Notes under the pieces: model-generated
Told to the model about the DNA's origin: nothing
The model's input: only the letters and a program-made list of their open reading frames with translations
Database searches by the model: none
Source of the DNA: an uncultured Propionibacteriaceae bacterium
Lineage (GTDB): Bacteria; Actinomycetota; Actinomycetes; Propionibacteriales; Propionibacteriaceae
Assembly (NCBI GenBank): GCA_902805915.1
Contig: CADCUO010000005.1
Span: 1-40,728, forward strand
DNA: 40,728 bases
Reading direction: 5' to 3'
Made by a program: the position numbers and the translations under genes
Shown here: piece by piece, positions 9,356 to 16,967 of the stretch
Position numbering within the stretch: position 1 is the first letter of the stretch
Layout: each line of letters begins with the position of its first letter

Positions 9356-10513
9356 TCAACGCAGGGTCTTGGCCATTCTTACGATGGGCACACCTTCGGG
9401 GTCTACATCGCGGCCGGTCTCGACATACCCACGCCTGAAGTAGAAGGAGATGTTCGCGGCGCTGAGGGCGCCGGTGACCAGCCGGCAGTGGGTAGCGTCG
9501 CCAGGGGCCAGGGCTTCGATGGCGTCCATGAGCCGGCCGCCGATGCCTTGGCCGCGCAGGTCGGGCGCAACCATCAGCCGACCCACGTACCAGGATCCGT
9601 CCGCGGTTACCTCGCCACGGACCGAACCCACCAGTCGTCCGTCCCGGCGGGCGGTGAGCACGACGCCTTCATCAAGAGCGGCACGCAGCTGCGGCAGGGT
9701 CTCGGTCAGCGGCGGGATGTCCAGGGACCCGTTCAACCGACCCTCTGGCAGGAAGGCGGCCTGCTGGAGGGTGTACAGCTCCCCGGCGTCCGCCGCGGAT
9801 GCGGTCTGGATCACCAAGTCCCCCCGCATCAGGTCTGGACGACGCTCCCGGGTGGTGGCCAGCGCCTGTTCCCGACGCCAGGCCGCGATCCGTCCGTGGT
9901 TGCCGGAGAACAGGATCTCCGGGACGTCCTGACCTCGCCAGCTCGGCGGCTTGGTGTAGACCGGGTACTCCAGCAGCCCCTGGTGCGCCCCCGAGTGGGA
10001 CTCCTCCGTCAACGAGTTCGGGTTGCCGACCACACCGGGCAGCAGCCGGACGATCGCCTCGATCATGACCAGCGCGGCGGCCTCCCCTCCGTTCAGCACG
10101 TAGTCGCCGATGCTGATCTCGTCCACCCGCATCCGGGTTGCAGCGTGCTCGGAGACGCGGGCGTCAATCCCCTCATAGCGTCCGCAAGCGAAGATCAGGT
10201 GCGGCTCGGTGGCGAGCTCGTCGGCCACTCGCTGGGTGAACTGCCGCCCCGACGGGGTCAGGACGATCAGCCGTGGGTTCTCGCTCTCCCCCACCAGAGT
10301 GTCCAGGGCCTCCCCCCACGGCTCCGGCTTCATCACCATCCCGGCACCGCCCCCGTACGGGGTGTCGTCGACGGTGCGGTGCCGGTCGTCGGTCCACTGC
10401 CGCAGATCGTGGACGACAAGATGGACCAAACCGTTCTCGATCGCCTTGCCCACCAGCGACAGGCGGAGCGGCGCCAGGTACTCCGGGAAGATGGAGACTA
10501 CGTCCAGGCGCAT
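9356..10513 (-). CDS. trmD: tRNA (guanine37-N1)-methyltransferase TrmD fused to a GNAT acetyltransferase domain
   Basis: The protein has 385 residues against about 230-255 for ordinary TrmD. Residues 1-230 are TrmD, which methylates G37 of tRNAs to prevent frameshifting. The SPOUT-knot motifs [11 protein letters not shown] (110-120) and [11 protein letters not shown] (135-144) and the LLPGVVGN segment are intact. The residue aligning with the usual catalytic Asp (EDSF/DDSF in other TrmDs) is Glu171, in TEESHS. Residues from about 233 to 385 form a GNAT domain with the acetyl-CoA loop [17 protein letters not shown] (313-329) and a C-terminal [12 protein letters not shown]. There is no stop between the parts. 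It overlaps rimM by one base (TGATG). The GNAT substrate is unknown. Confidence 0.95.
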   Translation of the reverse strand: MRLDVVSIFPEYLAPLRLSLVGKAIENGLVHLVVHDLRQWTDDRHRTVDDTPYGGGAGMVMKPEPWGEALDTLVGESENPRLIVLTPSGRQFTQRVADELATEPHLIFACGRYEGIDARVSEHAATRMRVDEISIGDYVLNGGEAAALVMIEAIVRLLPGVVGNPNSLTEESHSGAHQGLLEYPVYTKPPSWRGQDVPEILFSGNHGRIAAWRREQALATTRERRPDLMRGDLVIQTASAADAGELYTLQQAAFLPEGRLNGSLDIPPLTETLPQLRAALDEGVVLTARRDGRLVGSVRGEVTADGSWYVGRLMVAPDLRGQGIGGRLMDAIEALAPGDATHCRLVTGALSAANISFYFRRGYVETGRDVDPEGVPIVRMAKTLR

Positions 10514-11040
10514 CAGCCGTCATCCTCGTCGCTGAGCAGTCCAGGGACGTCAGCCAGCCCGAGATAGCCAGCGGCCAGGTCTACCTCAGGGACCAGAGCC
10601 GCCACGAACGGGATCATCCGAGTCCCGTTGGCGGTGTCGATCTCGAGCAGGTCCTGCGCGGGCAGGTGCACGACGGCCCTCACGCTGCCGACGTCGGTAC
10701 GGGCCGCGTCTCGTACCCGGAGCCCGATCAGCTGACGGTCGTAGTAGACGCCCTCTTCGTCCGGTGTCTCGTCGGCAGGGACCTCGACCACCAGCCGGAT
10801 GCCTCGCACCGCCTCCACGGCAGTCCGATCGGCCAACTCTGCGAACTTGACCAACAACCGGCCCGAGTGGTCCCGGGCGGCGGCGACGGTGAAGGTGCGG
10901 CTGCTGTCCTCAGCCCGGAGCACAGCCCCGACACAGAAGCGGACGTCCGGGTCGTCGGTACGGACATCGATGATGACCTCACCCCGGATGCCGTGGGCGC
11001 GCCCGATCACGCCGACCACGGTCTCGACCGTCTGGGTCAT
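10513..11040 (-). CDS. rimM: ribosome maturation factor RimM
   Basis: This 175-residue 30S assembly factor binds S19 and helps mature the 3' domain of 16S rRNA. The N-terminal barrel carries [14 protein letters not shown] (9-22). The C-terminal PRC barrel has [11 protein letters not shown] and [13 protein letters not shown]. The ATG has AGGAG about 6 bases upstream. It sits in the conserved rpsP-khpA-rimM-trmD operon. A 12-bp GC-rich hairpin in the gap to khpA may set its expression relative to rpsP. Confidence 0.95.
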   Translation of the reverse strand: MTQTVETVVGVIGRAHGIRGEVIIDVRTDDPDVRFCVGAVLRAEDSSRTFTVAAARDHSGRLLVKFAELADRTAVEAVRGIRLVVEVPADETPDEEGVYYDRQLIGLRVRDAARTDVGSVRAVVHLPAQDLLEIDTANGTRMIPFVAALVPEVDLAAGYLGLADVPGLLSDEDDG

Positions 11041-11071
11041 CGAAGCTCCTGGGGATCGGTGTGAACAGCGA

Positions 11072-11106
11072 AGCGCCCCGACCGTCCTTGCGGAGGTCGG
11101 GGCGCT
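11072..11106 (-). promoter_or_regulatory. perfect 12-bp intercistronic hairpin between khpA and rimM
   Basis: AGCGCCCCGACC and GGTCGGGGCGCT are exact complements. Inside them TCC/GGA adds three pairs and closes a GCAA tetraloop (GNRA class) when read on the minus strand. No U-run follows. It may act as an mRNA processing or stability element, or as a partial terminator within the operon. Confidence 0.7.
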
Positions 11107-11118
11107 ACCGGGGATGAG

Positions 11119-11394
11119 TCAGCGGCGACCGCGGCCGCCGCCGCCGGTACGAGGTGGCCGCCGGTCGACGTCGACGAAGTCCACCCGGATCTGGTCACGA
11201 CCAGCCAATGCGGCCATCACCGTGCGCAGCGCCGTGGCGGTGCGGCCGGAGCGGCCGATGACCTTGCCGATGTCGTCGGGATGAACCCGCACCTCCAGCA
11301 TCCGGCCACGCCGCAGGTCCTTGTCGGTGACATGGACGGCGTCGGGGTTGCTGACGATGCCGCGGACCAGGTGCTCCAGCGCCTCGGCCAGCAC
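11119..11394 (-). CDS. khpA: KH-domain RNA-binding protein KhpA
   Basis: This 91-residue protein is essentially a single KH domain with the RNA-binding loop IGKVIGRSGRTATALRTVM (42-60) and a basic, Gly/Arg-rich tail (RRPPRTGGGGRGRR). In other Gram-positives KhpA pairs with KhpB to bind mRNAs and influence growth and division. Its place between rpsP and rimM is typical. The GTG start lies 2 bases after the rpsP stop (TGACCGTG), so translation is probably coupled. Confidence 0.92.
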   Translation of the reverse strand: MLAEALEHLVRGIVSNPDAVHVTDKDLRRGRMLEVRVHPDDIGKVIGRSGRTATALRTVMAALAGRDQIRVDFVDVDRRPPRTGGGGRGRR

Positions 11395-11396
11395 GG

Positions 11397-11930
11397 TCAG
11401 ACCTGCTCGCTCGACTCAGCCGCTGCGGGAGCGTCCGCTTCGGCCGGGGCGGAGGCATCAGCTTCAGCCGGGGCAGGAGCATCCGCTTCAGCCGTGGCGG
11501 GAGTGTCGGCTGCGACCGGTGCCTGGGCGGTGCTCTCCTCAGCCTTGGGCTTGTCGGCCCGCCTGGAGATGGCCGCGGTCTGCGGTTCGCTGCCGGCCTC
11601 GGCCAGTGCGGCGTTGAAGAGGTCCAGCTTGCTGCGCTTCCCCTTCTGCGGCTCCACGCCGGAGGGGGTGGTGTCACCGGTGAACTGCTGCCAGTCGCCG
11701 CTCCGCTTGAACAGCGCCACAACGGCCTCGGTCGGCTGGGCGCCAACGGAGAGCCAGTACTGCGCGCGCTCCGAGTTGACCTCGATGAACGACGGGTCGT
11801 TCTTCGGGTGGTACAAACCGATCTCCTCGATCGACCGACCGTCCCGCTTGGTGCGGGCGTCGGCGACGACGATGCGGTAGTGCGGCGACCGGATCTTGCC
11901 CAGTCGCTTCAGTCGAATCTTGACAGCCAC
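11397..11930 (-). CDS. rpsP: 30S ribosomal protein S16 with long acidic tail
   Basis: The true start is GTG at 11930 ([20 protein letters not shown]), with AGGAGT about 10 bases upstream. The ORF track starts 24 codons too early. The 177-residue product has the S16 core up to about residue 85 and then an extension ending in an Ala/Glu/Pro-rich tail encoded by a 24-bp tandem repeat. Extended S16 tails occur in actinobacteria, but the repeat array makes this one long. It leads the operon and is preceded by a structured leader. Confidence 0.96.
   Translation of the reverse strand: MAVKIRLKRLGKIRSPHYRIVVADARTKRDGRSIEEIGLYHPKNDPSFIEVNSERAQYWLSVGAQPTEAVVALFKRSGDWQQFTGDTTPSGVEPQKGKRSKLDLFNAALAEAGSEPQTAAISRRADKPKAEESTAQAPVAADTPATAEADAPAPAEADASAPAEADAPAAAESSEQV
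11425..11520 (-). repeat. 24-bp tandem repeat in the 3' end of rpsP
   Basis: Four diverged 24-base units (11425-11448, 11449-11472, 11473-11496, 11497-11520) share the pattern GCGGGAGCATCCGCTTCAGC. They encode the eight-residue unit PAEADASA and its variants in the S16 tail. Confidence 0.85.
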
Positions 11931-11968
11931 GTGTGTGGTTACTCCTGTACGGGATATGCCTGGGATCG

Positions 11969-12058
11969 TCACCCAGTCATGAAACGGGTGAAATCGCTGC
12001 ACCTAGGGTGGGGAACACCACAGCCAGCGACTTCGGATGGATCCGACCGTGCAGCGAT
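11969..12058 (-). ncRNA. candidate structured mRNA leader of the rpsP operon
   Basis: Upstream of rpsP a perfect 10-bp long-range stem joins ATCGCTGCAC (11993-12002) and GTGCAGCGAT (12049-12058). It encloses two small hairpins: TCGGA/TCCGA (12033-12046) and GGTG/CACC (12007-12019). This gives a three-way-junction shape. One base further downstream is another hairpin, TCACCC/GGGTGA (11969-11991). The linker to the AGGAGT site is then about 28 bases. Autoregulatory r-protein leaders of this shape are known in bacteria, but I do not recognise this one. The structure is read by eye, without covariation. Confidence 0.45.
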
Positions 12059-12091
12059 GAGAGGGCACCACACGGGACAGACGCGCCGACC

Positions 12092-12122
12092 ATTCTGCCA
12101 GAGTTGACCGGCTGAGGGCCAA
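12092..12122 (-). promoter_or_regulatory. candidate sigma-A promoter for the rpsP operon
   Basis: On the minus strand, TTGGCC (12117-12122) and CAGAAT (12092-12097) are separated by 19 bases, with an extended TGG before the -10 element. A start near 12085 would place the whole structured leader in the transcript. The match to consensus is moderate. Confidence 0.3.
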
Positions 12123-12129
12123 CTGAGAC

Positions 12130-12984
12130 TCAGCTGGTGATGTCTTTGCGCAGGAAGTGCCACACCGCCAGCCCGATGAGCACCACCGCGTAGCCGACCG
12201 ACCACAGCGCTCCGGTCACCATGTCGGAGTAGTCCACAGTCGCCGACAGTGCGTCCGCCCAGGCATACGCGTAATGCCCGGGCAGACCTTCCCGGATGCC
12301 GCCGAGCGCGGTGATGGAGTCCAGGATGGCTGACAGGATCATCAGCAGCACCGCCCCGCCGACGGCCGCGAGCGGCGCGTCGGTCCAGACGCCGAGCGCG
12401 AACGCGAACGACGCCACCACCAACAGGCTGACCAGCAGGTAGCCGGTGATGAGCAGGAGCCGCCAGCCGAACTCGGGCCAACCGATCTGCTCGCCGGTGG
12501 GACCGACATACGGGCCCCACCCGTACGCCAGGCCGCCGACCAGCAACGTCCAGGCCGGCAGCAGCACCAGCGCGGCAATGGAGAACAGGCCGGCGACGAT
12601 CAGCTTCTGCCTGAGCAGCCGCTCGCGCGGGACGGGCGCAGCGAGGAGGTATCGCAAACTGGACCAGCTGGCCTCCGAGGGAACGGTGTCGCCGGCGAAC
12701 AGCGCGACCACCACGATCAGCAAGAAGCTGGTGGAGGCGAACAGGGCGAAGACGACCAGGTTGGCACCGCTCTCCTGTGCCAGGTCGACGAAACCGCGGG
12801 CGCCGGAGTCGCTCTCGTCGTCGCCGAGCGCGAAGGCTCCGAGCAAGATCAGCGGCAGGGCCAGCACAACCAGAAAGATGCCCTGGGTGCGGCGTCGCCG
12901 GAGCTGTCGTCTAATCTCAGCCCGCAACGGCAGCGCCTTGGCCGCGGGCCGTGCCGGAGACCGAGCCGCGAAGCGGTCAGGCAT
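12130..12984 (-). CDS. ABC-2 type transporter permease
   Basis: This 284-residue membrane protein has about six helices, for example GIFLVVLALPLILLGAFAL, LVVFALFASTSFLLIVVVALFAG, LIVAGLFSIAALVLLPAWTLLVG and LLLITGYLLVSLLVVASFAFALGV. The SEASWSSLRYLLAAPVPRERLL segment is typical of ABC-2 permeases. The start chosen is the ATG that overlaps the previous gene by 8 bases (ATGCCTGA), 13 codons inside the ORF-track start. It is the membrane partner of the ATPase domain in the upstream fusion protein. The exported substrate is unknown. Confidence 0.88.
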   Translation of the reverse strand: MPDRFAARSPARPAAKALPLRAEIRRQLRRRRTQGIFLVVLALPLILLGAFALGDDESDSGARGFVDLAQESGANLVVFALFASTSFLLIVVVALFAGDTVPSEASWSSLRYLLAAPVPRERLLRQKLIVAGLFSIAALVLLPAWTLLVGGLAYGWGPYVGPTGEQIGWPEFGWRLLLITGYLLVSLLVVASFAFALGVWTDAPLAAVGGAVLLMILSAILDSITALGGIREGLPGHYAYAWADALSATVDYSDMVTGALWSVGYAVVLIGLAVWHFLRKDITS

Positions 12985-15862
12985 GGCTTGGCCCCGCAGC
13001 GGCGCGGTCGAGCTCAGCTGCACTGGGAGCGTCCGTGGCGTCCGTGTCTTGTCCGGGCGGACCTACCAGGGTGAGGAAGACCTCCTCCAGCTGGCGGCGT
13101 CCGTCGACCGACTCGATCGGCTGGCCGGCCTCCACCAGCCGAGCAACCAGATCTGCCCGGGGCACGTTCCCCGTTGCTCGGATGACTCCGTCCTCGACCA
13201 GGGTGTCGACTCCCTGCCGGCGCAGGATTGCCGCAGCGGCCTCCGGGTCCCCGCTGGCCCCCAGCCGGATCAGCGTGACGTCGTCACTGGCGGTCAGCTC
13301 CGCCATCGACCCCGTCAGGATCACGGTGCCCCGGTGCATCACCACCACGTGGCTGCAGGTCTGCTCCACCTCCGACAGCAGGTGGCTGGAGACGACCACG
13401 GTCCGCCCGCTGGCGGCGTACTCGGCCAGCACCGAACGCATCGCCTTGATCTGCGGCGGGTCGAGGCCGTTGGTCGGTTCGTCCAGCAGCAGCAGCGACG
13501 GAAGCCCGAGCATGGCCTGGGCGATGCCGAGCCGCTGCCGCATCCCCTGGCTGTAGCCGCGAACCCGGCGGTGGATCGCCGACCCCAGCCCGGCAATCTC
13601 CAGTGCCTCCTCCAGAAGAGCCTCCTCAGCGGGGCGACCTGTGGCCTGCCAATACGCCTCCAGGTTCGCGTATCCGCTCAGGTGCGGCAGGAAGCCGGGC
13701 CCCTCGATGAACGCCCCCACCGAGCCGAGGACGTCGGCGCCGGGATGGACAAGCTGGCCGTGGACATAGACGGCACCGGAGTCTGGACGGATCAGGCCCA
13801 CGAGCATCCGCATGGTGGTGGTCTTGCCGGCGCCGTTCGGGCCGAGCAGCCCGACCACCTGGCCAGCCGCTGCGGCGAAGGAGACGCCGTCGACAGCGCG
13901 GAACCCGTCACCGTAGGTCTTGGTCAGGTCCTGCACCAGCAACGGGATATCCCGCAGGTCGTCGCGGGGATGGGCGCTACGCCGACGGAGCCACAGGAGC
14001 ACCATCGCACCGATCCCGACCAATAGCAGCGCGGCGACGACCACGACCAGCGGTAGCGGGACGTTCAAAGTGGACGCCGCCAGTGTGGTGCCCGGCAGCC
14101 GCGGCAGCACGAGCTCCCGAGGTCCGGTCAGGTCCACTCGGTACACCCTGGTCGCGGCCGGTACGGCGTAGGCCTGGTCGGTGCTGGACACCACAACCTG
14201 CAGCCGGTGCCCCACCGGAACCTGATGTGCCACCGGCGGGAGCGCGATCCGTACGTTCTGCGGCGTGTTGGGGCGGAGTCCTTCCAGGTACACCGGTGAC
14301 AGCGCCAATCCGGGGAGGACCGCCGTAGCGGGGGCGGCAGGAGCGCCGTCGGTCGCGACGGTGTCCGGACCGAGGTCCCACAGGGAGACGAACACGGAAG
14401 CCTGTCCAGCAGATGAGGTCAGGGTCAGCTCGACGCTGCCGCTGCCGGCCAGGGTGACCGGCTCGGTCACCGGTGCTGTGGTGAACGTGGCCGACTGCCC
14501 TGGCAGCACTCCGAGGGCGTATCCGCCGACGCCGGACACGCCGCCCAGCGCTCCACCGGTGCCCGGCAGGTTGGTCAGCGCGGCCGGTGTCCCACCCGGT
14601 GGGGAGAGCAAGGTCTGCGCCGTCCCGGTCAGCGGATACGTCTGGCTCTGCACCGCCAGCTCCCGGCCGGGATAGCTGGCCGTGGCCAGCACTTGCGGTT
14701 CCTCGTCCCGGTCTCGAGCCACCAGCGATGTCCGTGGCACCGCCACCCGGAAGGAGGTGTCCGGAGCGGAGCCGTCCTTTTTCAGGTACCGGCCGAACCA
14801 CGCCTGCATGTCGGGCAGCAGCGAGTCGAGGTCGATCTCGGTGTCGTGTCCGCCGTCCACCCAGGCCATCGCGGCCGGCGTGGTCTTGGGCAGGCCGCGC
14901 AGGTTGGCGTCCGCGTGGTCGAGCGGGAACAAGGTGTCGTCCTCACCCTGGATCAGCAAGGTCGGTGCTGTGATGGCGGAGAGCAGCCGGTCCGGGTTGG
15001 ACCGGTTCAGCAGCGTGATCAGGGAGGGGTCGGGTCGGCCGGACTCGGCGGTACGGAGGTAGCCGCGGCACAGCTCAGCAGTGAACCGGCCGCAGACGGC
15101 GGGACTGGAGCCGCCGCCTGCAGCTTGGTCCTGGTCTGCTGAGGAGGAGCTGCGACCGCCGGCGCCGAGGAAGAACAGCGACGCCCACCGCTGCTTGAAC
15201 ACCCCGGTCTGCGGCACCGAGCGCACCTCAGCCAGCGAGGCCGGCGGCGCGGTCACCGCGTACTGCGGGAACAGGGCGTGGCTGAGGCGATTCCAGGTGA
15301 AGGCCGGAGCGATGGCGTCGACCCGGGGGTCGAGGCCGGCTGCCAGCAGGGATATGGCGCCACCGTACGAGGCGCCGGCGAAGCCGATCACCGGGTCGCC
15401 GGCCTCCTTGACCACCTCGGCGCGGGCCGCTGCGAGGTCGACCACCCTGCGGGCGTCCGCACCCTCGAACGCCGGGTCGTTGAGGTGGATCCGGCCGCCG
15501 GAGGCACCGAACCCGCGGGCGGTGTAGGTGATCACCGTGTAGCCGTCCCGGGCCAGGGAACGACCGATGGCCGCGCTGTCGATCTTGGTGCCGCCGAAGC
15601 CGTGGGCCAGCACCACCGCCGGTTTCGCGACCGCCGCGTCGGTGGTGAGAAGTGAGACGTCGAGCTGGACCTGTTGGCCGTCCGGCTCCGCGGCGCCGGT
15701 GATCTGTAGCTCCGTCTCGGTGACTGTGAGCTCGTGGTCATCGGCGGCAGCGGCGGAGGGGATCCAGGCGAGCATCACCGCTGCCAGAGCCGCTGCCACC
15801 GCCCGGTGGCAGCGGTTCCGGCGTGGGACCCGGCGGCTCCGGCTAGCCAACGAGGGCGCCAC
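12977..15862 (-). CDS. secreted-type alpha/beta hydrolase fused through a membrane helix to an ABC ATPase
   Basis: This is a 961-residue fusion. Residues 1-40 form a signal peptide or anchor (RRVPRRNR, then an Ala-rich helix, ending SAAAA). Residues 80-360 are an alpha/beta hydrolase of the X-Pro-peptidase/CocE type, with GASYGG nucleophile Ser165, an acid in GEDDTLFP (308-309) and His339 in DGGHD. Residues 370-590 resemble the C-terminal jelly-roll of that family. A membrane helix spans about 602-624 and is followed by RRRSAHPR. Residues 640-940 are an ABC ATPase with Walker A GPNGAGKTTT (674-683), YSQGM (770-774), LLLLDEP (790-796) and SSHLL (825-829). Topology predicts the hydrolase outside and the ATPase inside. 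The GTG overlaps the amidohydrolase by 20 bases; a TTG at 15850 is an alternative. Confidence 0.88.
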   Translation of the reverse strand: MAPSLASRSRRVPRRNRCHRAVAAALAAVMLAWIPSAAAADDHELTVTETELQITGAAEPDGQQVQLDVSLLTTDAAVAKPAVVLAHGFGGTKIDSAAIGRSLARDGYTVITYTARGFGASGGRIHLNDPAFEGADARRVVDLAAARAEVVKEAGDPVIGFAGASYGGAISLLAAGLDPRVDAIAPAFTWNRLSHALFPQYAVTAPPASLAEVRSVPQTGVFKQRWASLFFLGAGGRSSSSADQDQAAGGGSSPAVCGRFTAELCRGYLRTAESGRPDPSLITLLNRSNPDRLLSAITAPTLLIQGEDDTLFPLDHADANLRGLPKTTPAAMAWVDGGHDTEIDLDSLLPDMQAWFGRYLKKDGSAPDTSFRVAVPRTSLVARDRDEEPQVLATASYPGRELAVQSQTYPLTGTAQTLLSPPGGTPAALTNLPGTGGALGGVSGVGGYALGVLPGQSATFTTAPVTEPVTLAGSGSVELTLTSSAGQASVFVSLWDLGPDTVATDGAPAAPATAVLPGLALSPVYLEGLRPNTPQNVRIALPPVAHQVPVGHRLQVVVSSTDQAYAVPAATRVYRVDLTGPRELVLPRLPGTTLAASTLNVPLPLVVVVAALLLVGIGAMVLLWLRRRSAHPRDDLRDIPLLVQDLTKTYGDGFRAVDGVSFAAAAGQVVGLLGPNGAGKTTTMRMLVGLIRPDSGAVYVHGQLVHPGADVLGSVGAFIEGPGFLPHLSGYANLEAYWQATGRPAEEALLEEALEIAGLGSAIHRRVRGYSQGMRQRLGIAQAMLGLPSLLLLDEPTNGLDPPQIKAMRSVLAEYAASGRTVVVSSHLLSEVEQTCSHVVVMHRGTVILTGSMAELTASDDVTLIRLGASGDPEAAAAILRRQGVDTLVEDGVIRATGNVPRADLVARLVEAGQPIESVDGRRQLEEVFLTLVGPPGQDTDATDAPSAAELDRAAAGPSHA

Positions 15863-16958
15863 GGAGGATCACGTGCGACGGCCGGCGGAGGATTCCGAGG
15901 TCGACCCGAGGGTCGCTGCCGAAGACGACCAGGTCTGCCGACACACCATCGCAGAGCGTGTCGGGTTGGCCGAGCCAGCGCCGCGCCCGCCACGACCCGG
16001 CACCAAGGGCGTACTCGGGGGAACAGAACTGTGCCATTGCGGCCATTTCCGACCCAACCAGACCGTGCGGCTGGTATCCGCCGGCGTCGGTGCCTGCGTA
16101 CATCGGTACGCCGGCGTCCAGGGCCTGCCCGAAGCGCTCCAGCCGACCGGCGTACAACGAGCGCATGTGCTTGGCGTACGCCGGGAACTTGGCCTCCCCT
16201 GCGGCTGCGAACGACTCGAAGTTCTCCAGCTGGATCATGGTGGGCACCAGCGCTACCTGTCGGTCCGCCATGGTGGCGATGCTGGCGTCGGTCAGACCGG
16301 TGCCGTGCTCGATCCCGTCGATGCCGGCAGCGACAAGCTCAGCCAACGCCTGCTCACCGAAGACGTGCGCGGTGACCCGCGCCCCGAGCTCGTGCGCGCG
16401 GGTGATGGCGGCCGTGGCCACATGTTGGGGCCACAGCGGAGCGAGGTCCCCGGTGTCTCGGTCGATCCAGTCGCCGACAAGCTTGACCCAGCCGTCACCG
16501 GCGGCGGCCTGACGCTCGACAGCGGTGACCAGCTGGTCTGGCTCCACCTCGTCGCCATAGTGACGGATGTAGCGCCGAGGCCTGGCTATGTGCCGGCCTG
16601 CCCTGATGATCCGGGGCAGGTCCACCCGGTCATCGATCCAGCGGGTGTCGGCCGGCGACCCGGCGTCTCGGAGCAGCAGCGCCCCGGCGTCCCGGTCGGC
16701 CACCGCCTGCGCCTCCGAGGTCTCGTCCGGCACTGCTCCGGCGGCGTCCAGACCCACGTGGCAGTGCGCGTCGACCAGGCCGGGCAGGATGAACCCGTCC
16801 GCGACGATGGTTTCGGCGTCTGCCACCGGCTCCGTCCGGACCACACCGTCCACCACCCAGATGTCTCGGCGCTCGCCGTCGGGCAGCACCGTCCCGCTGA
16901 GATGCAGTCGGGGCAGTTGCCGTCGGGACAGGCGCGATCGGGGCCCGGTCACCGGCAC
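15843..16958 (-). CDS. metal-dependent amidohydrolase (imidazolonepropionase/prolidase-like)
   Basis: This 371-residue TIM-barrel hydrolase has the metal motif DAHCH (His65, His67), a lysine that may be carboxylated (Lys159 in WVKLVGDW), and metal histidines His198 (TAHVFG) and His218 (GIEHGTG). The catalytic Asp is in AGTDAGG. The motifs fit the Xaa-Pro dipeptidase or imidazolonepropionase-like branch. The GTG start lies 9 bases after ffh. With the peptidase-like fusion downstream, a role in hydrolysing peptides or amides is plausible but inferred from context only. Confidence 0.86.
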   Translation of the reverse strand: MPVTGPRSRLSRRQLPRLHLSGTVLPDGERRDIWVVDGVVRTEPVADAETIVADGFILPGLVDAHCHVGLDAAGAVPDETSEAQAVADRDAGALLLRDAGSPADTRWIDDRVDLPRIIRAGRHIARPRRYIRHYGDEVEPDQLVTAVERQAAAGDGWVKLVGDWIDRDTGDLAPLWPQHVATAAITRAHELGARVTAHVFGEQALAELVAAGIDGIEHGTGLTDASIATMADRQVALVPTMIQLENFESFAAAGEAKFPAYAKHMRSLYAGRLERFGQALDAGVPMYAGTDAGGYQPHGLVGSEMAAMAQFCSPEYALGAGSWRARRWLGQPDTLCDGVSADLVVFGSDPRVDLGILRRPSHVILRGALVG

Positions 16959-16967
16959 GAGATCGCG

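Noticed and set aside
12119-12137. CCAACTGAG/CTCAGCTGG dyad at the permease stop
   Set aside because: The loop would be a single base, and opening it leaves a short stem; not a convincing terminator.
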